This document shows, in pieces, positions 8,815 through 17,475 of a stretch of 64,000 nt of DNA. The DNA comes from Arcobacter sp. LA11 (GTDB lineage Bacteria; Campylobacterota; Campylobacteria; Campylobacterales; Arcobacteraceae). Below the pieces are notes generated by a model. It saw only the letters and a list, made by a program, of their open reading frames with translations, made no database searches and had not been told where the DNA came from. Each line of letters starts with the position of its first letter. Positions within the stretch are counted from its first letter, which is position 1. A program made the position numbers and the translations under genes. The stretch spans positions 310,001-374,000 of the forward strand of contig NZ_BDIR01000005.1 of the NCBI RefSeq assembly GCF_001895145.1. Reading direction: 5' to 3'.

Positions 8815-9582
8815 ATGGAATTCCTTCAAGATATATCAACTACGTGGATTATTATATTTATTATAACTGGCTTTGTTGCTGGATATATTGACTCTATTGC
8901 TGGTGGTGGTGGGATGATTCAAGTCCCAGTACTTTTATATAGTGGAATACCTCCAGTTTTTGTTTTAGCAACAAATAAAATGGCAAGTCTTTTTGGTACG
9001 CTTATGGCAACAATCAAATATTTCTTATCAAAAAAAATATCACTAAAAGTTGTAAGCATAGCTATAATCCCATGTTTAGTAGCTTCTTATATTGGAAGTG
9101 AACTTGTTATGTTTTTACCTGACCATATAATCCAATGGGCAATTTTAATCTCTATTCCTATTGCTTTAATTTTTTTATTAAAAAAAAGTAAAGAGATAAA
9201 AGAAGAAAATACAAAACTTACAAATAAAAATATAGTCTTAGCAACAGCTCCAATTGGTTTTTATGATGGTTTATTAGGGCCTGGTACGGGAACATATATG
9301 ACAATTTCTATGAAAAAATTTTTACACCTAGATTATATTATTTCAACTGCATCAACTAAACCCTTAAATCTAGCTACAAACGTAGGTTCAGCAATTGCTT
9401 TTTTACTTGCAGGAAAAGTACTTTGGATGATTGCAATTCCTATGGCAATAGCAAATATGGCAGGGTCTTGGACAGGAAGTCATTATGCAATAAAAGGTGG
9501 AGAAGCTTTTATTAAAAAAGTACTGATATTTGTTTTAGTTTTTATGCTTTTAGCAAATATTATAAAAATAATTGTAGGTTAA
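8815..9582 (+). CDS. TSUP (TauE/SafE) family membrane transporter
   Basis: Inner-membrane protein of 255 residues, probably an anion exporter of the sulfite exporter TauE/SafE group. The diagnostic first repeat is visible as GYIDSIAGGGGMIQVPVLL (about 24-42), followed by ATNKMASLFGT. The second repeat contains GFYDGLLGPGTGTYM (about 147-161) and ASTKPLNLATNVGS. About eight hydrophobic segments are spread along the chain. The substrate is commonly a sulfur-containing or organic anion in this family but is not determined. It is convergent with greB, and the two stops overlap by four bases. Confidence 0.85.
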   Translation: MEFLQDISTTWIIIFIITGFVAGYIDSIAGGGGMIQVPVLLYSGIPPVFVLATNKMASLFGTLMATIKYFLSKKISLKVVSIAIIPCLVASYIGSELVMFLPDHIIQWAILISIPIALIFLLKKSKEIKEENTKLTNKNIVLATAPIGFYDGLLGPGTGTYMTISMKKFLHLDYIISTASTKPLNLATNVGSAIAFLLAGKVLWMIAIPMAIANMAGSWTGSHYAIKGGEAFIKKVLIFVLVFMLLANIIKIIVG

Positions 9583-10067
9583 ATTCCCTCTGGTTTATAT
9601 AAATTTACTTCTAAAACTTCATATTCATAAAAACTATCATTTATTTTAAATTCAAACTCTTCATGTAAAGTTTTTCCCAATAAAACTTTACCTAATGGAG
9701 ATTTATTAGAAATTTTATTTTCATTAGGATTAGTTTCATAAGTTCCTACAATTATATATATTTTCTCTTCCTTATTATTTAAATCTAGAAGCTTAACACA
9801 AGAGCCAAAATTTACCTTCTCATGGGGTATTTTTGAAGTCTCTATCACATCTGAATTATTAATAATCTTTTCTAAAAACCTTAATCTTTTGTCAATATTT
9901 CGTATCATCTCTTTTGCAGAGATATACTCTGCATTTTCACTTCTATCACCATGAGCAGCTGCAATTTCTTTCTCTTTTACCCAATACGGTTTTTCTACTT
10001 CTACAAGTATTTTAAACTCTTTTACTATTTTTTTATATCCAAACTCTGTAATTAATTCATTTTGCAT
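9579..10067 (-). CDS. greB: Transcription elongation factor GreB
   Basis: Cytoplasmic transcript-cleavage factor that enters the RNA polymerase secondary channel and rescues backtracked complexes. It has 162 residues, usual for the family. The N-terminal coiled coil carries HGDRSENAEYISAKEM near residues 39-54, including the acidic tip, followed by IDKRLRFLEKII. This wording is closer to GreB than GreA. The C-terminal FKBP-like domain contains NFGSCVKLLD and ISNKSPLGKVLLGKT. The gene lies five bases downstream of the FMN glutamate synthase-like gene and probably shares its transcript. Confidence 0.85.
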   Translation of the reverse strand: MQNELITEFGYKKIVKEFKILVEVEKPYWVKEKEIAAAHGDRSENAEYISAKEMIRNIDKRLRFLEKIINNSDVIETSKIPHEKVNFGSCVKLLDLNNKEEKIYIIVGTYETNPNENKISNKSPLGKVLLGKTLHEEFEFKINDSFYEYEVLEVNLYKPEGI

Positions 10068-10071
10068 AAAA

Positions 10072-11631
10072 TTACTTCATAAATCTTTCAAAATCTTCAG
10101 GATATGGACTATTAAGCAAGTCACCTTTTCTCATAGGAGAAAATAATTCATCATATCTTTTATAACTTGTTTGATCTAATCTTCTAAAGATATGTGTTCT
10201 ATTAAGTTTACTATAATCATCAAGTCCTGCAGAAGCTAATATCTCAACAAAACTCTCTACTGTTCCACTATGAAAGTTTGCAACCCTTTGTTTTTTATCT
10301 TCTACAACTAAACCTTTTGTAAACCTAGCATCTTGTGTTGCAACACCTGTAGGACAAGTATTTTTATGACACTGTAAAGCTTGAATACAACCAAGACTTA
10401 ACATCATACCTCTTGCACTTGCACAAAGATCTGCTCCTAAAGCTAAAGCTTTTGTAATATGCATACCATTTAATACTTTTCCAGAAGCTATAATTTTAAT
10501 ATCATCTTTTAAATCAAACCCTCTTAAAGAATCAACTACAAAAACTAAAGCTTCACGTAAAGGCATTCCTACTGAGTTTGTATATTCAAGTGGAGCTGCT
10601 CCAGTTCCACCTTCCCCTCCATCTACTGAAATAAAATCAGGTTTAATATCTAGCTCAATCATAGCTTTACAAATCTCAATAAACTCTTCTTTTCTTCCAA
10701 TACATAGTTTAAAACCAATTGGTTTCCCATCACTTAAATCTCTTAATTTCTTTACAAATTTTAAAAGTCCTTCTACAGAGGAAAATGCACTATGTGTGGG
10801 AGGAGAATCAACTCTTGTATTTGCTTTAACTCCCCTAATCTCTGCAATTTCTGCTGTGTTTTTATAAGCAGGTAAAATTCCTCCATGACCGGGTTTTGCA
10901 CCTTGTGATAGTTTTATCTCTATCATTTTTACATTTTGGGTTTTAGATTTTTCTGCAAACTTTTCTTCATTAAAGGTACCATCATCATTTCTACAACCAA
11001 AATATCCCGTTCCAACTTGCCAAATCAAATCACAAGCTGTATTTAAATGATATCTACTTAATCCACCTTCACCTGTGTTAAGGGCAAAATTACCAATCTT
11101 TGCACCATGACCTAAAGACATAACTGCATTTGCACTTAATGCTCCAAAACTCATAGCAGATACATTTAAAATTGAAGCAGAATAAGGTTTTTTACAATCA
11201 ATTCCACCTATAGTTACCCTTGGACTTTGTTCTAAATCATGTGCTTTTAAAGCTTTTAAAGAGTGTCCTATCCACTCATATCCTGCTTTGTAAACATCAA
11301 TTTTTGTACCAAAAGGAATTGTACCTGCAAGTTTTTTTGAACGTCTATAAACAACCGTTCTCATCTGCCTACTAATTGGTACTCCATCAATATCTGATTC
11401 AATAAAATATTGTCTAAAAGGAGGTCTAAGTTCTTCTAAAACCCATCTCATTCTTCCAACAATAGGAAAGTTTCTCCATAAAGAGTGTTTAGTTTGTTTT
11501 ATATCATACAAACCTAAAGCAATAGTAATTAAAAATATAACTCCTAACCAAAGAAAAGATAGATTTACTATGGATAATATTATTATAACAATAGTACCAA
11601 AGATTATATAGTTTTTAAATAGTTTCGGCAT
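10072..11631 (-). CDS. FMN-binding glutamate synthase family protein, membrane-anchored
   Basis: A 519-residue protein carrying the FMN-binding TIM-barrel domain of the glutamate synthase large subunit but none of the amidotransferase or GXGXG domains. One or two hydrophobic segments at residues 7-42 anchor it. Conserved stretches include MSFGALSANAVMSLG (about 160-174), GEGGLSRYH, KPGHGGILPAYK, and SVDGGEGGTGAAP near 339-351. The cysteines in LGCIQALQCHKNTCPTGV (about 425-442) probably hold a 3Fe-4S cluster. The reaction is unknown; such truncated homologues are common and may act on other amino or oxo acids. It heads an operon with greB. Confidence 0.82.
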   Translation of the reverse strand: MPKLFKNYIIFGTIVIIILSIVNLSFLWLGVIFLITIALGLYDIKQTKHSLWRNFPIVGRMRWVLEELRPPFRQYFIESDIDGVPISRQMRTVVYRRSKKLAGTIPFGTKIDVYKAGYEWIGHSLKALKAHDLEQSPRVTIGGIDCKKPYSASILNVSAMSFGALSANAVMSLGHGAKIGNFALNTGEGGLSRYHLNTACDLIWQVGTGYFGCRNDDGTFNEEKFAEKSKTQNVKMIEIKLSQGAKPGHGGILPAYKNTAEIAEIRGVKANTRVDSPPTHSAFSSVEGLLKFVKKLRDLSDGKPIGFKLCIGRKEEFIEICKAMIELDIKPDFISVDGGEGGTGAAPLEYTNSVGMPLREALVFVVDSLRGFDLKDDIKIIASGKVLNGMHITKALALGADLCASARGMMLSLGCIQALQCHKNTCPTGVATQDARFTKGLVVEDKKQRVANFHSGTVESFVEILASAGLDDYSKLNRTHIFRRLDQTSYKRYDELFSPMRKGDLLNSPYPEDFERFMK

Positions 11632-11776
11632 TTAGACTCTTTTTTTAGGGATATTATATTATTTATATCTTTAAATAATTTTTCATGATATTGTTTTTCT
11701 TTAAACTTCTAAAATAGTCTAGGAATAGTTACTATCTTAAACAGTCGTATATTTAAATTGTGAAAAAATATTAAAC

Positions 11777-11790
11777 TTGATATATCTCAT
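11777..11790. promoter_or_regulatory. FNR-like box (one good half-site) upstream of napG-like gene
   Basis: TTGATATATCTCAT keeps the TTGAT half-site, the four-base spacer and a degenerate second half (CTCAT against ATCAA). It lies 56 bases before the ferredoxin start. A better copy of almost the same sequence precedes the next gene, which makes co-regulation plausible. Confidence 0.4.
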
Positions 11791-11845
11791 TTTATTTTCT
11801 CTTAAAAAATTATATTTTAGAAATAATAAAAAGAAGAGAAAATAA

Positions 11846-12592
11846 ATGCCTGAAAAATTAAAATTAGAAAGAAGAGACTTTATTCAAAAATCAACTCTTG
11901 GTATTTTAGGACTTTTTGCAATGGGTGGAATAGCAATATCTCCACACTTAAATGCACAAGAGTTTAGACTAAGACCTCCAGGAGCTCAAGAAGAAAAAGA
12001 CTTTTTATCTTTATGTATCAAATGTGGTCAATGCGCCCAAGTATGTCCCTACCATAGTATAGAACTAGCAGATATTACAAAAGGTCATGGAGTAGGAACA
12101 CCATATATAGATCCGATGCAAAGAGCTTGTTATCTTTGTACTGCAGTTCCATGTGTACTTGCTTGTCCAACAAATGCTTTAGATCATAATACAGAAAAGC
12201 CAGAAGATGTCCATATGGGTATTGCCGTATTTAAATTTTCAAACAAATGTATAGGAATAAGTACAGAAGAAGTTACGAGAAAAGATATTGATAGAATATA
12301 TACTCACCCGCATACAAATAAATTGGAAAAAGACGTATTAAAAAGACTAGAAGAGTATGAGGATGAACAATGTACAATCTGTGCAGATTTATGTCCTTAT
12401 CCAAACTCTGCGCAAGCAATTGAAATGATTGAGGATAAAGCAAACAACGGTAAACGTCCAAAAATAAATTCATCATGTGTAGGATGTGGAGTTTGTGCAG
12501 AGCTATGTCCTACAGCTGCCATTGAAATTGAATCAAGATTAACATACGAAGATTATTATATTAGAGGAAAGAGAAATAAGAAAATCTTATAA
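11846..12592 (+). CDS. NapG/MauM-like Tat-exported 4Fe-4S ferredoxin
   Basis: A periplasmic electron-transfer protein of 248 residues. The N-terminus has a twin-arginine signal (RRDFIQKS, residues 9-16) followed by a hydrophobic stretch ending near SPHLNA. Four cysteine clusters follow: CIKCGQCAQVCP, CYLCTAVPCVLACP, CTICADLCP and CVGCGVCAELCP, which suggests four 4Fe-4S centres as in NapG. NapG passes quinol electrons towards periplasmic nitrate reductase with NapH, but neither napH nor napA is present here. The next gene encodes a multihaem cytochrome, so the pair may form another periplasmic reductase branch. The RBS AAGAAGAGAAA precedes the ATG. Confidence 0.8.
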   Translation: MPEKLKLERRDFIQKSTLGILGLFAMGGIAISPHLNAQEFRLRPPGAQEEKDFLSLCIKCGQCAQVCPYHSIELADITKGHGVGTPYIDPMQRACYLCTAVPCVLACPTNALDHNTEKPEDVHMGIAVFKFSNKCIGISTEEVTRKDIDRIYTHPHTNKLEKDVLKRLEEYEDEQCTICADLCPYPNSAQAIEMIEDKANNGKRPKINSSCVGCGVCAELCPTAAIEIESRLTYEDYYIRGKRNKKIL

Positions 12593-12606
12593 TTGATATA
12601 TATCAT
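12593..12606. promoter_or_regulatory. FNR-like box upstream of multihaem cytochrome gene
   Basis: TTGATATATATCAT differs at one position from the CRP/FNR-family consensus TTGAT-N4-ATCAA. It starts directly after the ferredoxin stop and 64 bases before the preferred cytochrome start at 12657, a workable distance for an activator site. Confidence 0.55.
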
Positions 12607-12656
12607 TTTTTGATAATTTGATTTTCTATATACTTCAAAAAAAACAAGGAAAAATA

Positions 12657-13817
12657 ATGAAAATACTACTATCTATAGTTTTTATCTTTATAAATTTATT
12701 TGCAAATGAATTTGTAAAAAGTAATACATGTAAAGGTTGCCATCCAACAATTTATGCAGAGTTTTACGAATCATCACATAGAAAATCTTCAACTTTTGAA
12801 AACCCTATTCATAAGGCTGTTTGGGATTTACATCCAGATAAAGAAAAAGAATCATACACTTGTGCAAAGTGTCATACCCCAACTGATTTAGAACTTTTAA
12901 ATAATCTAAAAGAAGAGAAAAAAGCCTTACCAAAACAAAACCATGTACAAACTCAAGAAGCAATTTCTTGTGCATATTGTCATGGAATCAAAGATATAGA
13001 AGAACATGCAAAAATGAATGAAAATATTGTGACTTTAAAAGATAAAGTATTTTATTCTGCAAATGAAAATCTTAGAAATGAAAAAAATAAAGGGTTCAAA
13101 GATGAAATTACACTTTTTGGGATGATGAAGAAAAAAACTGGTTCTCCTTATCATAAAATAGATTACTCAAATACAAACTTCTATACAGGAAAAATGTGTA
13201 TGGGATGTCACTCTCACTTACAAAATGATAACAACTTTGATTTATGTAGAGTAGATAGTAAAGGTGCCAAAGATGAAGAAACAAACTGTATTTCATGTCA
13301 TATGCCAAAAGTAAAAGGTACTGCAACAACTATTAAAATCACAAAAACACATAGATTTCATGGTTTTGCCTCAGCATCAAAAAACAAAGACCTTTTAGCT
13401 AAATATATAAAAATAAAATTTAAACAGAAAAAAGATTTCTTTGAAATATCAATAAAAAATGAAGCTAGTCATAATATGTTTTTACAACCTCTAAGAGTTG
13501 CTCAGTTAAAAGTAAATGTTTTAAGAGGTAATAAAACGATTAAACAAGAGACAAAATCATTTATGAGAGTTATAGGAAAAGATGGGAAACCAACTATGCC
13601 ATGGCTTGCAGACAGTGAAATTAAAAACAATATGATAAAAGCAAATGAAAGAAGAGTTATAAAATATGACTTTAAACTTCAAGAAAATGACAAAATAGAG
13701 GTTGTTTTTGGATACTACAAAGTTAATCCCAAAATGGTAAAAAAATTAAAACTTGAGAACCATAAAGAATCAACAGATTTCAATATCCTAAAAAGTGAAT
13801 TCTTTCACAGTAAATAA
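12657..13817 (+). CDS. Five-haem periplasmic c-type cytochrome
   Basis: A 386-residue exported cytochrome. The start at 12657 is chosen over the one at 12618 because it follows an AAGGA ribosome binding site and begins a clean signal peptide (MKILLSIVFIFINLFANEF). Five CxxCH haem sites are visible: CKGCH, CAKCH, CAYCH, CMGCH and CISCH. All fall in roughly the first 240 residues. The C-terminal third is cysteine-free and beta-rich, possibly a binding module. This arrangement fits the cytochrome c554-like multihaem families, and the terminal acceptor is not identifiable. It follows the NapG-like gene with its own FNR-like box and ends in a hairpin. Confidence 0.82.
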   Translation: MKILLSIVFIFINLFANEFVKSNTCKGCHPTIYAEFYESSHRKSSTFENPIHKAVWDLHPDKEKESYTCAKCHTPTDLELLNNLKEEKKALPKQNHVQTQEAISCAYCHGIKDIEEHAKMNENIVTLKDKVFYSANENLRNEKNKGFKDEITLFGMMKKKTGSPYHKIDYSNTNFYTGKMCMGCHSHLQNDNNFDLCRVDSKGAKDEETNCISCHMPKVKGTATTIKITKTHRFHGFASASKNKDLLAKYIKIKFKQKKDFFEISIKNEASHNMFLQPLRVAQLKVNVLRGNKTIKQETKSFMRVIGKDGKPTMPWLADSEIKNNMIKANERRVIKYDFKLQENDKIEVVFGYYKVNPKMVKKLKLENHKESTDFNILKSEFFHSK

Positions 13818-13824
13818 CTTCATA

Positions 13825-13853
13825 TAGAGTAGTACTTTAAAAGTATTACTCTA
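13825..13853 (+). terminator. Terminator-like hairpin after cytochrome gene
   Basis: TAGAGTA-G-TACTTT pairs with AAAGTA-T-TACTCTA immediately downstream of the cytochrome stop. The stem is long with one mismatch, and the T tract is weak (TTCTGCTTT). Confidence 0.5.
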
Positions 13854-13932
13854 TTCTGCTTTAACTCAAACTCTTTATATATTTAAAAGTTAAGCATAGT
13901 ATCATACTGCTATTATTATTTTAAGGTTATAA

Positions 13933-14628
13933 ATGAAATTTCAAGAACTTATTGCTGGGAAATTAGTAAAAAGATATAAAAGATTTTTAGCAGATATTAT
14001 ATTAGAAAATGGCGAAGAAATTACTGCTCATGTACCAAATAGTGGAGCTATGACTTCATGTATAGAAGAGAATTGTCCAGTATGGGTAACTTTTCATGAC
14101 AATCCAAAACGAAAATTAAAATATACTCTAGAGCTAACTAAAATAGGTGAAAATCTAATCTGTACAAATACAGGAGTTGCAAATAAAATTGCAATAGAAG
14201 CAGTTGAAAATGGTACGATAGAAGAACTTCAAGGTTACACATCTTTAAAACCTGAACAAAAATATGGACAAAACAGTAGAATCGATATACTACTAGAAAA
14301 AGAAGATGAAAAATGTTATGTTGAAATTAAAAGTGTAAGTTTAAAAATAGATGATAAACTAGCCTTTCCAGATGCTGTTACAAGTAGAGGAACAAAACAT
14401 CTAAATGAATTAAGAGATATGGTTCAACAAGGACATAGGGCTGTGATGTTATACGTTATTCAAAGAACTGATAAAGCATCTTTTAGATTAGCACATGAAA
14501 TAGATAAAAAGTATGCTGAAACATTTAAAGAAGTTATGGATTTAGGAGTTGAAGTTTTAGTCTATCAATCAGATATAAATCATAAAGAAATAAATGTCAA
14601 AACAAAAGTGAAGATGGAATTAACTTAA
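13933..14628 (+). CDS. sfsA: DNA/RNA nuclease SfsA family protein
   Basis: A 231-residue member of the SfsA family, originally named for sugar fermentation stimulation and later assigned nuclease activity. It has an N-terminal OB-like part (GEEITAHVPNSGAMTSC, about 27-43). A PD-(D/E)XK-like core follows: SRIDILLE near 117-124 supplies the Asp, and CYVEIKSVSL near 131-140 supplies E-x-K. FPDAVTSRGTKHLNEL (about 147-162) is highly typical. The ATG at 13933 follows TAAGGTTATAA. It overlaps the convergent small membrane protein by nine bases. Confidence 0.9.
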   Translation: MKFQELIAGKLVKRYKRFLADIILENGEEITAHVPNSGAMTSCIEENCPVWVTFHDNPKRKLKYTLELTKIGENLICTNTGVANKIAIEAVENGTIEELQGYTSLKPEQKYGQNSRIDILLEKEDEKCYVEIKSVSLKIDDKLAFPDAVTSRGTKHLNELRDMVQQGHRAVMLYVIQRTDKASFRLAHEIDKKYAETFKEVMDLGVEVLVYQSDINHKEINVKTKVKMELT

Positions 14629-14907
14629 TTCCACTCCACAACTTTGACACTCTTTTCTAAACCATCCTCGTCCAGGAAACTTTCCGCACTTAGGACACTT
14701 CCACATAAAAATAGTAAATCCCATATATAGCACAAATCCAGCAATACCTGCTCTAAACCAAAAATCTTGGTCTTGTCCAAATACTTCAGTCCTATCTTTT
14801 ATAATCATTACAATACTTGGCGTTAAAAGTATAAAAAAGATACCAGCAGCTATTTTTGCATTTAATATAACTTTGGCAAATTCTTCTTTTATATTCCTAT
14901 TACTCAT
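14620..14907 (-). CDS. Small membrane protein with C-terminal zinc ribbon
   Basis: A 95-residue protein. Two hydrophobic segments (about 14-33 and 49-66) are followed by a tail with CPKCGKFPGRGW and CQSCGVEL, a four-cysteine zinc-ribbon arrangement. I do not recognise a named family. The topology would put a small metal-binding knuckle on one face of the membrane. It stands alone, convergent with sfsA and overlapping its stop. Confidence 0.6.
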   Translation of the reverse strand: MSNRNIKEEFAKVILNAKIAAGIFFILLTPSIVMIIKDRTEVFGQDQDFWFRAGIAGFVLYMGFTIFMWKCPKCGKFPGRGWFRKECQSCGVELS

Positions 14908-15081
14908 TTAAATCCTTAACATAATTGATAATTTAAAAAGATTATACCAAGTAACTGTAGCAATAAGAATGCAAGTTATTAAAAATTTTATAATTTACTA
15001 TGAAAGAGCTAGTTTTTTTTATTAAAAAAAAGCTAAGTTTTATAAGATATAATTATGAAAAATTATAAAGGAAACTTATAA

Positions 15082-15285
15082 ATGAATATTTTTGATAAGA
15101 TTAGAGCTTTTTGTAGACCTTTTAGAATTGTACTTGGACTTGTACTTATTGCAGTTGGTATTTATACTGGAAACGCATGGTTTTATTTAGGTGTTTTACC
15201 CTTACTTGCTGGACTAGCTGACTTTTGTCCTACTTGTATGATAAGTAAAAAATGTACTCCTAAAAATCTAGAAGGATCTGTATAG
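15082..15285 (+). CDS. DUF2892-type small inner-membrane protein (YgaP TM-like)
   Basis: A 67-residue protein with a hydrophobic helical hairpin (IVLGLVLIAVGIYTG and FYLGVLPLLAGLADF). CPTCMISKKC follows, so three cysteines sit after the second helix. This matches DUF2892 proteins related to the membrane part of the rhodanese YgaP. It could take part in sulfur handling, but no rhodanese domain is attached here. AAAGGAAAC precedes the ATG. It is convergent with the sugar dehydrogenase-like gene, with one base between the two stops. Confidence 0.7.
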   Translation: MNIFDKIRAFCRPFRIVLGLVLIAVGIYTGNAWFYLGVLPLLAGLADFCPTCMISKKCTPKNLEGSV

Positions 15286-15286
15286 T

Positions 15287-16405
15287 TTAGTTTCTGCTTG
15301 AAGGTACAAGCTTATAGATATTTCCACTATCAGTTGAAATAACTAAATTCCCCTTTGGAGATTGGATAACATTTCTTATTCTTTCTCCTAACTCTTCAAG
15401 AAGTCTTTCTTCTTTTATTTCTTTATTGTATTTATCAAAAACTACACGATTTAGATGTCTTAGTTTTAATGCACCAGAAAAAATATCACCTTTCCATTTA
15501 GGAAAAGTATCACCACTATAAACTATCAAAGAACTAGGAGCTATAGAAGGTATATACACTTTTTTTGGTTGAATCATCCCTTTTTTATGAGTACCTTCAC
15601 CAACAGGAAGAGGATTCCAATACTCTTTTCCATAAGAAATAACAGGCCAACCATAATTTAAGCCTTTTTCAATAAGATTTATCTCATCCCCACCTCTTGG
15701 TCCATGCTCAATACTCCAAAGCTTTTTGCTTTCTTTATCATAAAAAAGCCCTTGAGGATTTCTATGTCCATAACTGTAGATTTCAGCTAGTTTTTCTTTT
15801 TGATTTATAAAAGGATTATCTTTAGGAATTGTTCCATCTAAATTTAATCTTATAATAGACCCAGCATGATTAGATAAATCTTGAGAGTTTTTTCTTACTC
15901 CTCTATCCCCAATAGAAAAATAGATATGATCCTCTTCATCAAAGGCAATTCTACTTCCAAAGTGCCTAGTTGTATCTGTAGCTGATTTTGTAATTAATAA
16001 ATCTCTCCATTCAATCAAACTATTATCTTTTAACTTTGCTTTTGCAAGTGTCGTTACACCCTCACCTTTTATCTCTTTAACATAAGTAAAATATAAAATG
16101 GAATCACTTATAAAAAAAGGCGAAGCTTGAACATCTAAAAGCCCACCTTGCCCATCATACAAAATATTTGGTGTATTAATTATATTTTGTAGTTTCTTAG
16201 TATCAGTATTTAAAACAACAATCTTACCACTCTTTTGGGTAATTAGAAGTTCAGAATTTGAAATAAAAGTCATACCCCAAGGAACATTCAAATTTGAAGC
16301 AAGCTTTTCTAAATTAACATTCATACCTTCACTTTGAAAAGTAAAAATTGTTTGCGCAAAAAGAAAAGATTTGAATACAAAAAAAGTAAATATATATTTC
16401 ATCAT
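15287..16405 (-). CDS. PQQ-dependent sugar dehydrogenase-like beta-propeller
   Basis: A secreted protein of 372 residues from the glucose/sorbosone dehydrogenase family (soluble GDH, Asd/YliI type). A signal peptide ends near the FAQT motif at residue 18. Characteristic pieces are LNVPWGMTFI, GGLLDVQASPFF, TRHFGSRIAFD, HRNPQGLFYD and EHGPRGGDEINLI, a beta-propeller with calcium and PQQ ligands. No PQQ synthesis genes are in this window, so cofactor supply is unknown and the protein may act as an apo form or take up external PQQ. It lies 21 bases downstream of the DUF922-like gene on the same strand. Confidence 0.82.
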   Translation of the reverse strand: MMKYIFTFFVFKSFLFAQTIFTFQSEGMNVNLEKLASNLNVPWGMTFISNSELLITQKSGKIVVLNTDTKKLQNIINTPNILYDGQGGLLDVQASPFFISDSILYFTYVKEIKGEGVTTLAKAKLKDNSLIEWRDLLITKSATDTTRHFGSRIAFDEEDHIYFSIGDRGVRKNSQDLSNHAGSIIRLNLDGTIPKDNPFINQKEKLAEIYSYGHRNPQGLFYDKESKKLWSIEHGPRGGDEINLIEKGLNYGWPVISYGKEYWNPLPVGEGTHKKGMIQPKKVYIPSIAPSSLIVYSGDTFPKWKGDIFSGALKLRHLNRVVFDKYNKEIKEERLLEELGERIRNVIQSPKGNLVISTDSGNIYKLVPSSRN

Positions 16406-16426
16406 AATAAAACTCCTGGTTTTTTA

Positions 16427-16981
16427 TTATATTTTTACGCCCTTTTTTCGACCATAATCTGTTTTTTTATCATATTCTTTACTTTTCTTTCTATACTTTT
16501 TTATAATTTTCTTTTTGTCTACTCTTATTTGCTTTCTAAATTTATCACAATCACGAGGAGAGCCATAAGATAGTAATTTCTTTTCAATTTCTTTCGCTGC
16601 TTGTACTGCAAATTTTTCATGCTTTTTTTGATATGAGATAAGTTTTCTTTCAAACTTTGAAAAAGGATTTTTTACACTAAACTTTACACTCTTCTTAGGA
16701 GTTAACCTAGGTAATATTGTCTTAATATTTAAATCAACATAAACTTTTGTAACTCTACATTTTCCTTTATATTCATAACTTGTATTAACTTCCCATACTG
16801 TATCAGCATAAAGTTTTTCACCTGATTTCTTTATCGGACTTTTACTTAATAACTGAGTTTTAATATCTTTCTTCGATTTAGGATAAATATCATAATACTT
16901 AATTCTTTTTTCAACTTTTACTTTTGCAGATACACTAAAAGGTATCAAAAGTAAAAAACATAAAACAATTACTTTTTTCAT
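16427..16981 (-). CDS. DUF922-like secreted protein, possibly catalytically altered
   Basis: A 184-residue exported protein with a signal peptide ending near VSAK (residue 20). The central region, DTVWEVNTSYEYKGKCRVTKVYVD followed at about 116 by a helix with YQKKHEKFAVQAAKEIEKKL, resembles DUF922 proteins, predicted secreted zinc proteases. The helix has HEKFA where an HExxH-type metal site would be expected, so the second histidine is absent. The C-terminus is very lysine-rich. A paired cysteine follows the helix (PRDCDKF). The gene begins an operon with the sugar dehydrogenase-like gene, and a broken paralogue lies directly upstream. Confidence 0.55.
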   Translation of the reverse strand: MKKVIVLCFLLLIPFSVSAKVKVEKRIKYYDIYPKSKKDIKTQLLSKSPIKKSGEKLYADTVWEVNTSYEYKGKCRVTKVYVDLNIKTILPRLTPKKSVKFSVKNPFSKFERKLISYQKKHEKFAVQAAKEIEKKLLSYGSPRDCDKFRKQIRVDKKKIIKKYRKKSKEYDKKTDYGRKKGVKI

Positions 16982-17041
16982 TGTATTCCTTATTTTATAA
17001 TTTTAATAATTATAACAAAACTTATCTAATCTTTCTTAATA

Positions 17042-17405
17042 TTACAGGTAACTGTCAATATTTGCATTAAGATTATATTTATGCTTCGTATTTTTATTAT
17101 ATTTTTTTATAATTTTTTGTATTTCATTATCAAATTTATTTTTAAATTTTTTACAATTTCTTTAAAGTTTAATACTCCAAGTTTTTTGTTAATCTCTTTC
17201 ATAGCTTTTATTATATAATATTCATGTTTTTCACTTTATTATAAAATCTTTTAAAACTACTCCTTCTATTATAACTCACTTTTTGTTTTTTTGATATCTT
17301 AATAAAACTATTACTATCTTTGCTATTGTTTTTATATTACTAGCTTCGCAACTATTTTTCTTTTCCAAAGTTACATAATCTAAAAAATATTCAAATTTGT
17401 AACTT
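17042..17405 (-). pseudogene. Frameshifted paralogue of the DUF922-like gene
   Basis: Minus-strand translation gives pieces that align in order with the intact neighbour but in different frames. FKRFYNKVK matches FERKLISYQ. HEYYIIKAMKEINKKL matches HEKFAVQAAKEIEKKL. CKKFKNKFDNEIQKIIKKY matches CDKFRKQIRVDKKKIIKKY. At least three frame changes separate them, and stop codons interrupt every frame. Upstream, SYKFEYF may correspond to the parent's SYEYKGK region. This explains most of the otherwise empty stretch between 16982 and 17475. It is a decayed tandem duplication. Confidence 0.72.
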
Positions 17406-17436
17406 CCAAATATTTATACACAAACAATAAATATTT

Positions 17437-17450
17437 ATAGTATATACTAT
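17437..17450. promoter_or_regulatory. 14-base perfect palindrome upstream of flavoprotein gene
   Basis: ATAGTATATACTAT is self-complementary and lies 26 bases before the flavoprotein start. It could be an operator overlapping the promoter, though in this AT-rich background chance cannot be excluded. Confidence 0.35.
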
Positions 17451-17475
17451 TCAATCAATTTAAAAAGGCTATAAA

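Noticed and set aside
12618-12656. Longer N-terminus for the multihaem cytochrome
   Set aside because: The extension would place a charged stretch before the signal peptide, and the internal ATG at 12657 has the AAGGA ribosome binding site.
16334-16573. Plus-strand hydrophobic frame across the sugar dehydrogenase/DUF922 junction
   Set aside because: It overlaps the starts and ends of two well-supported minus-strand genes and reflects T-rich antisense sequence.
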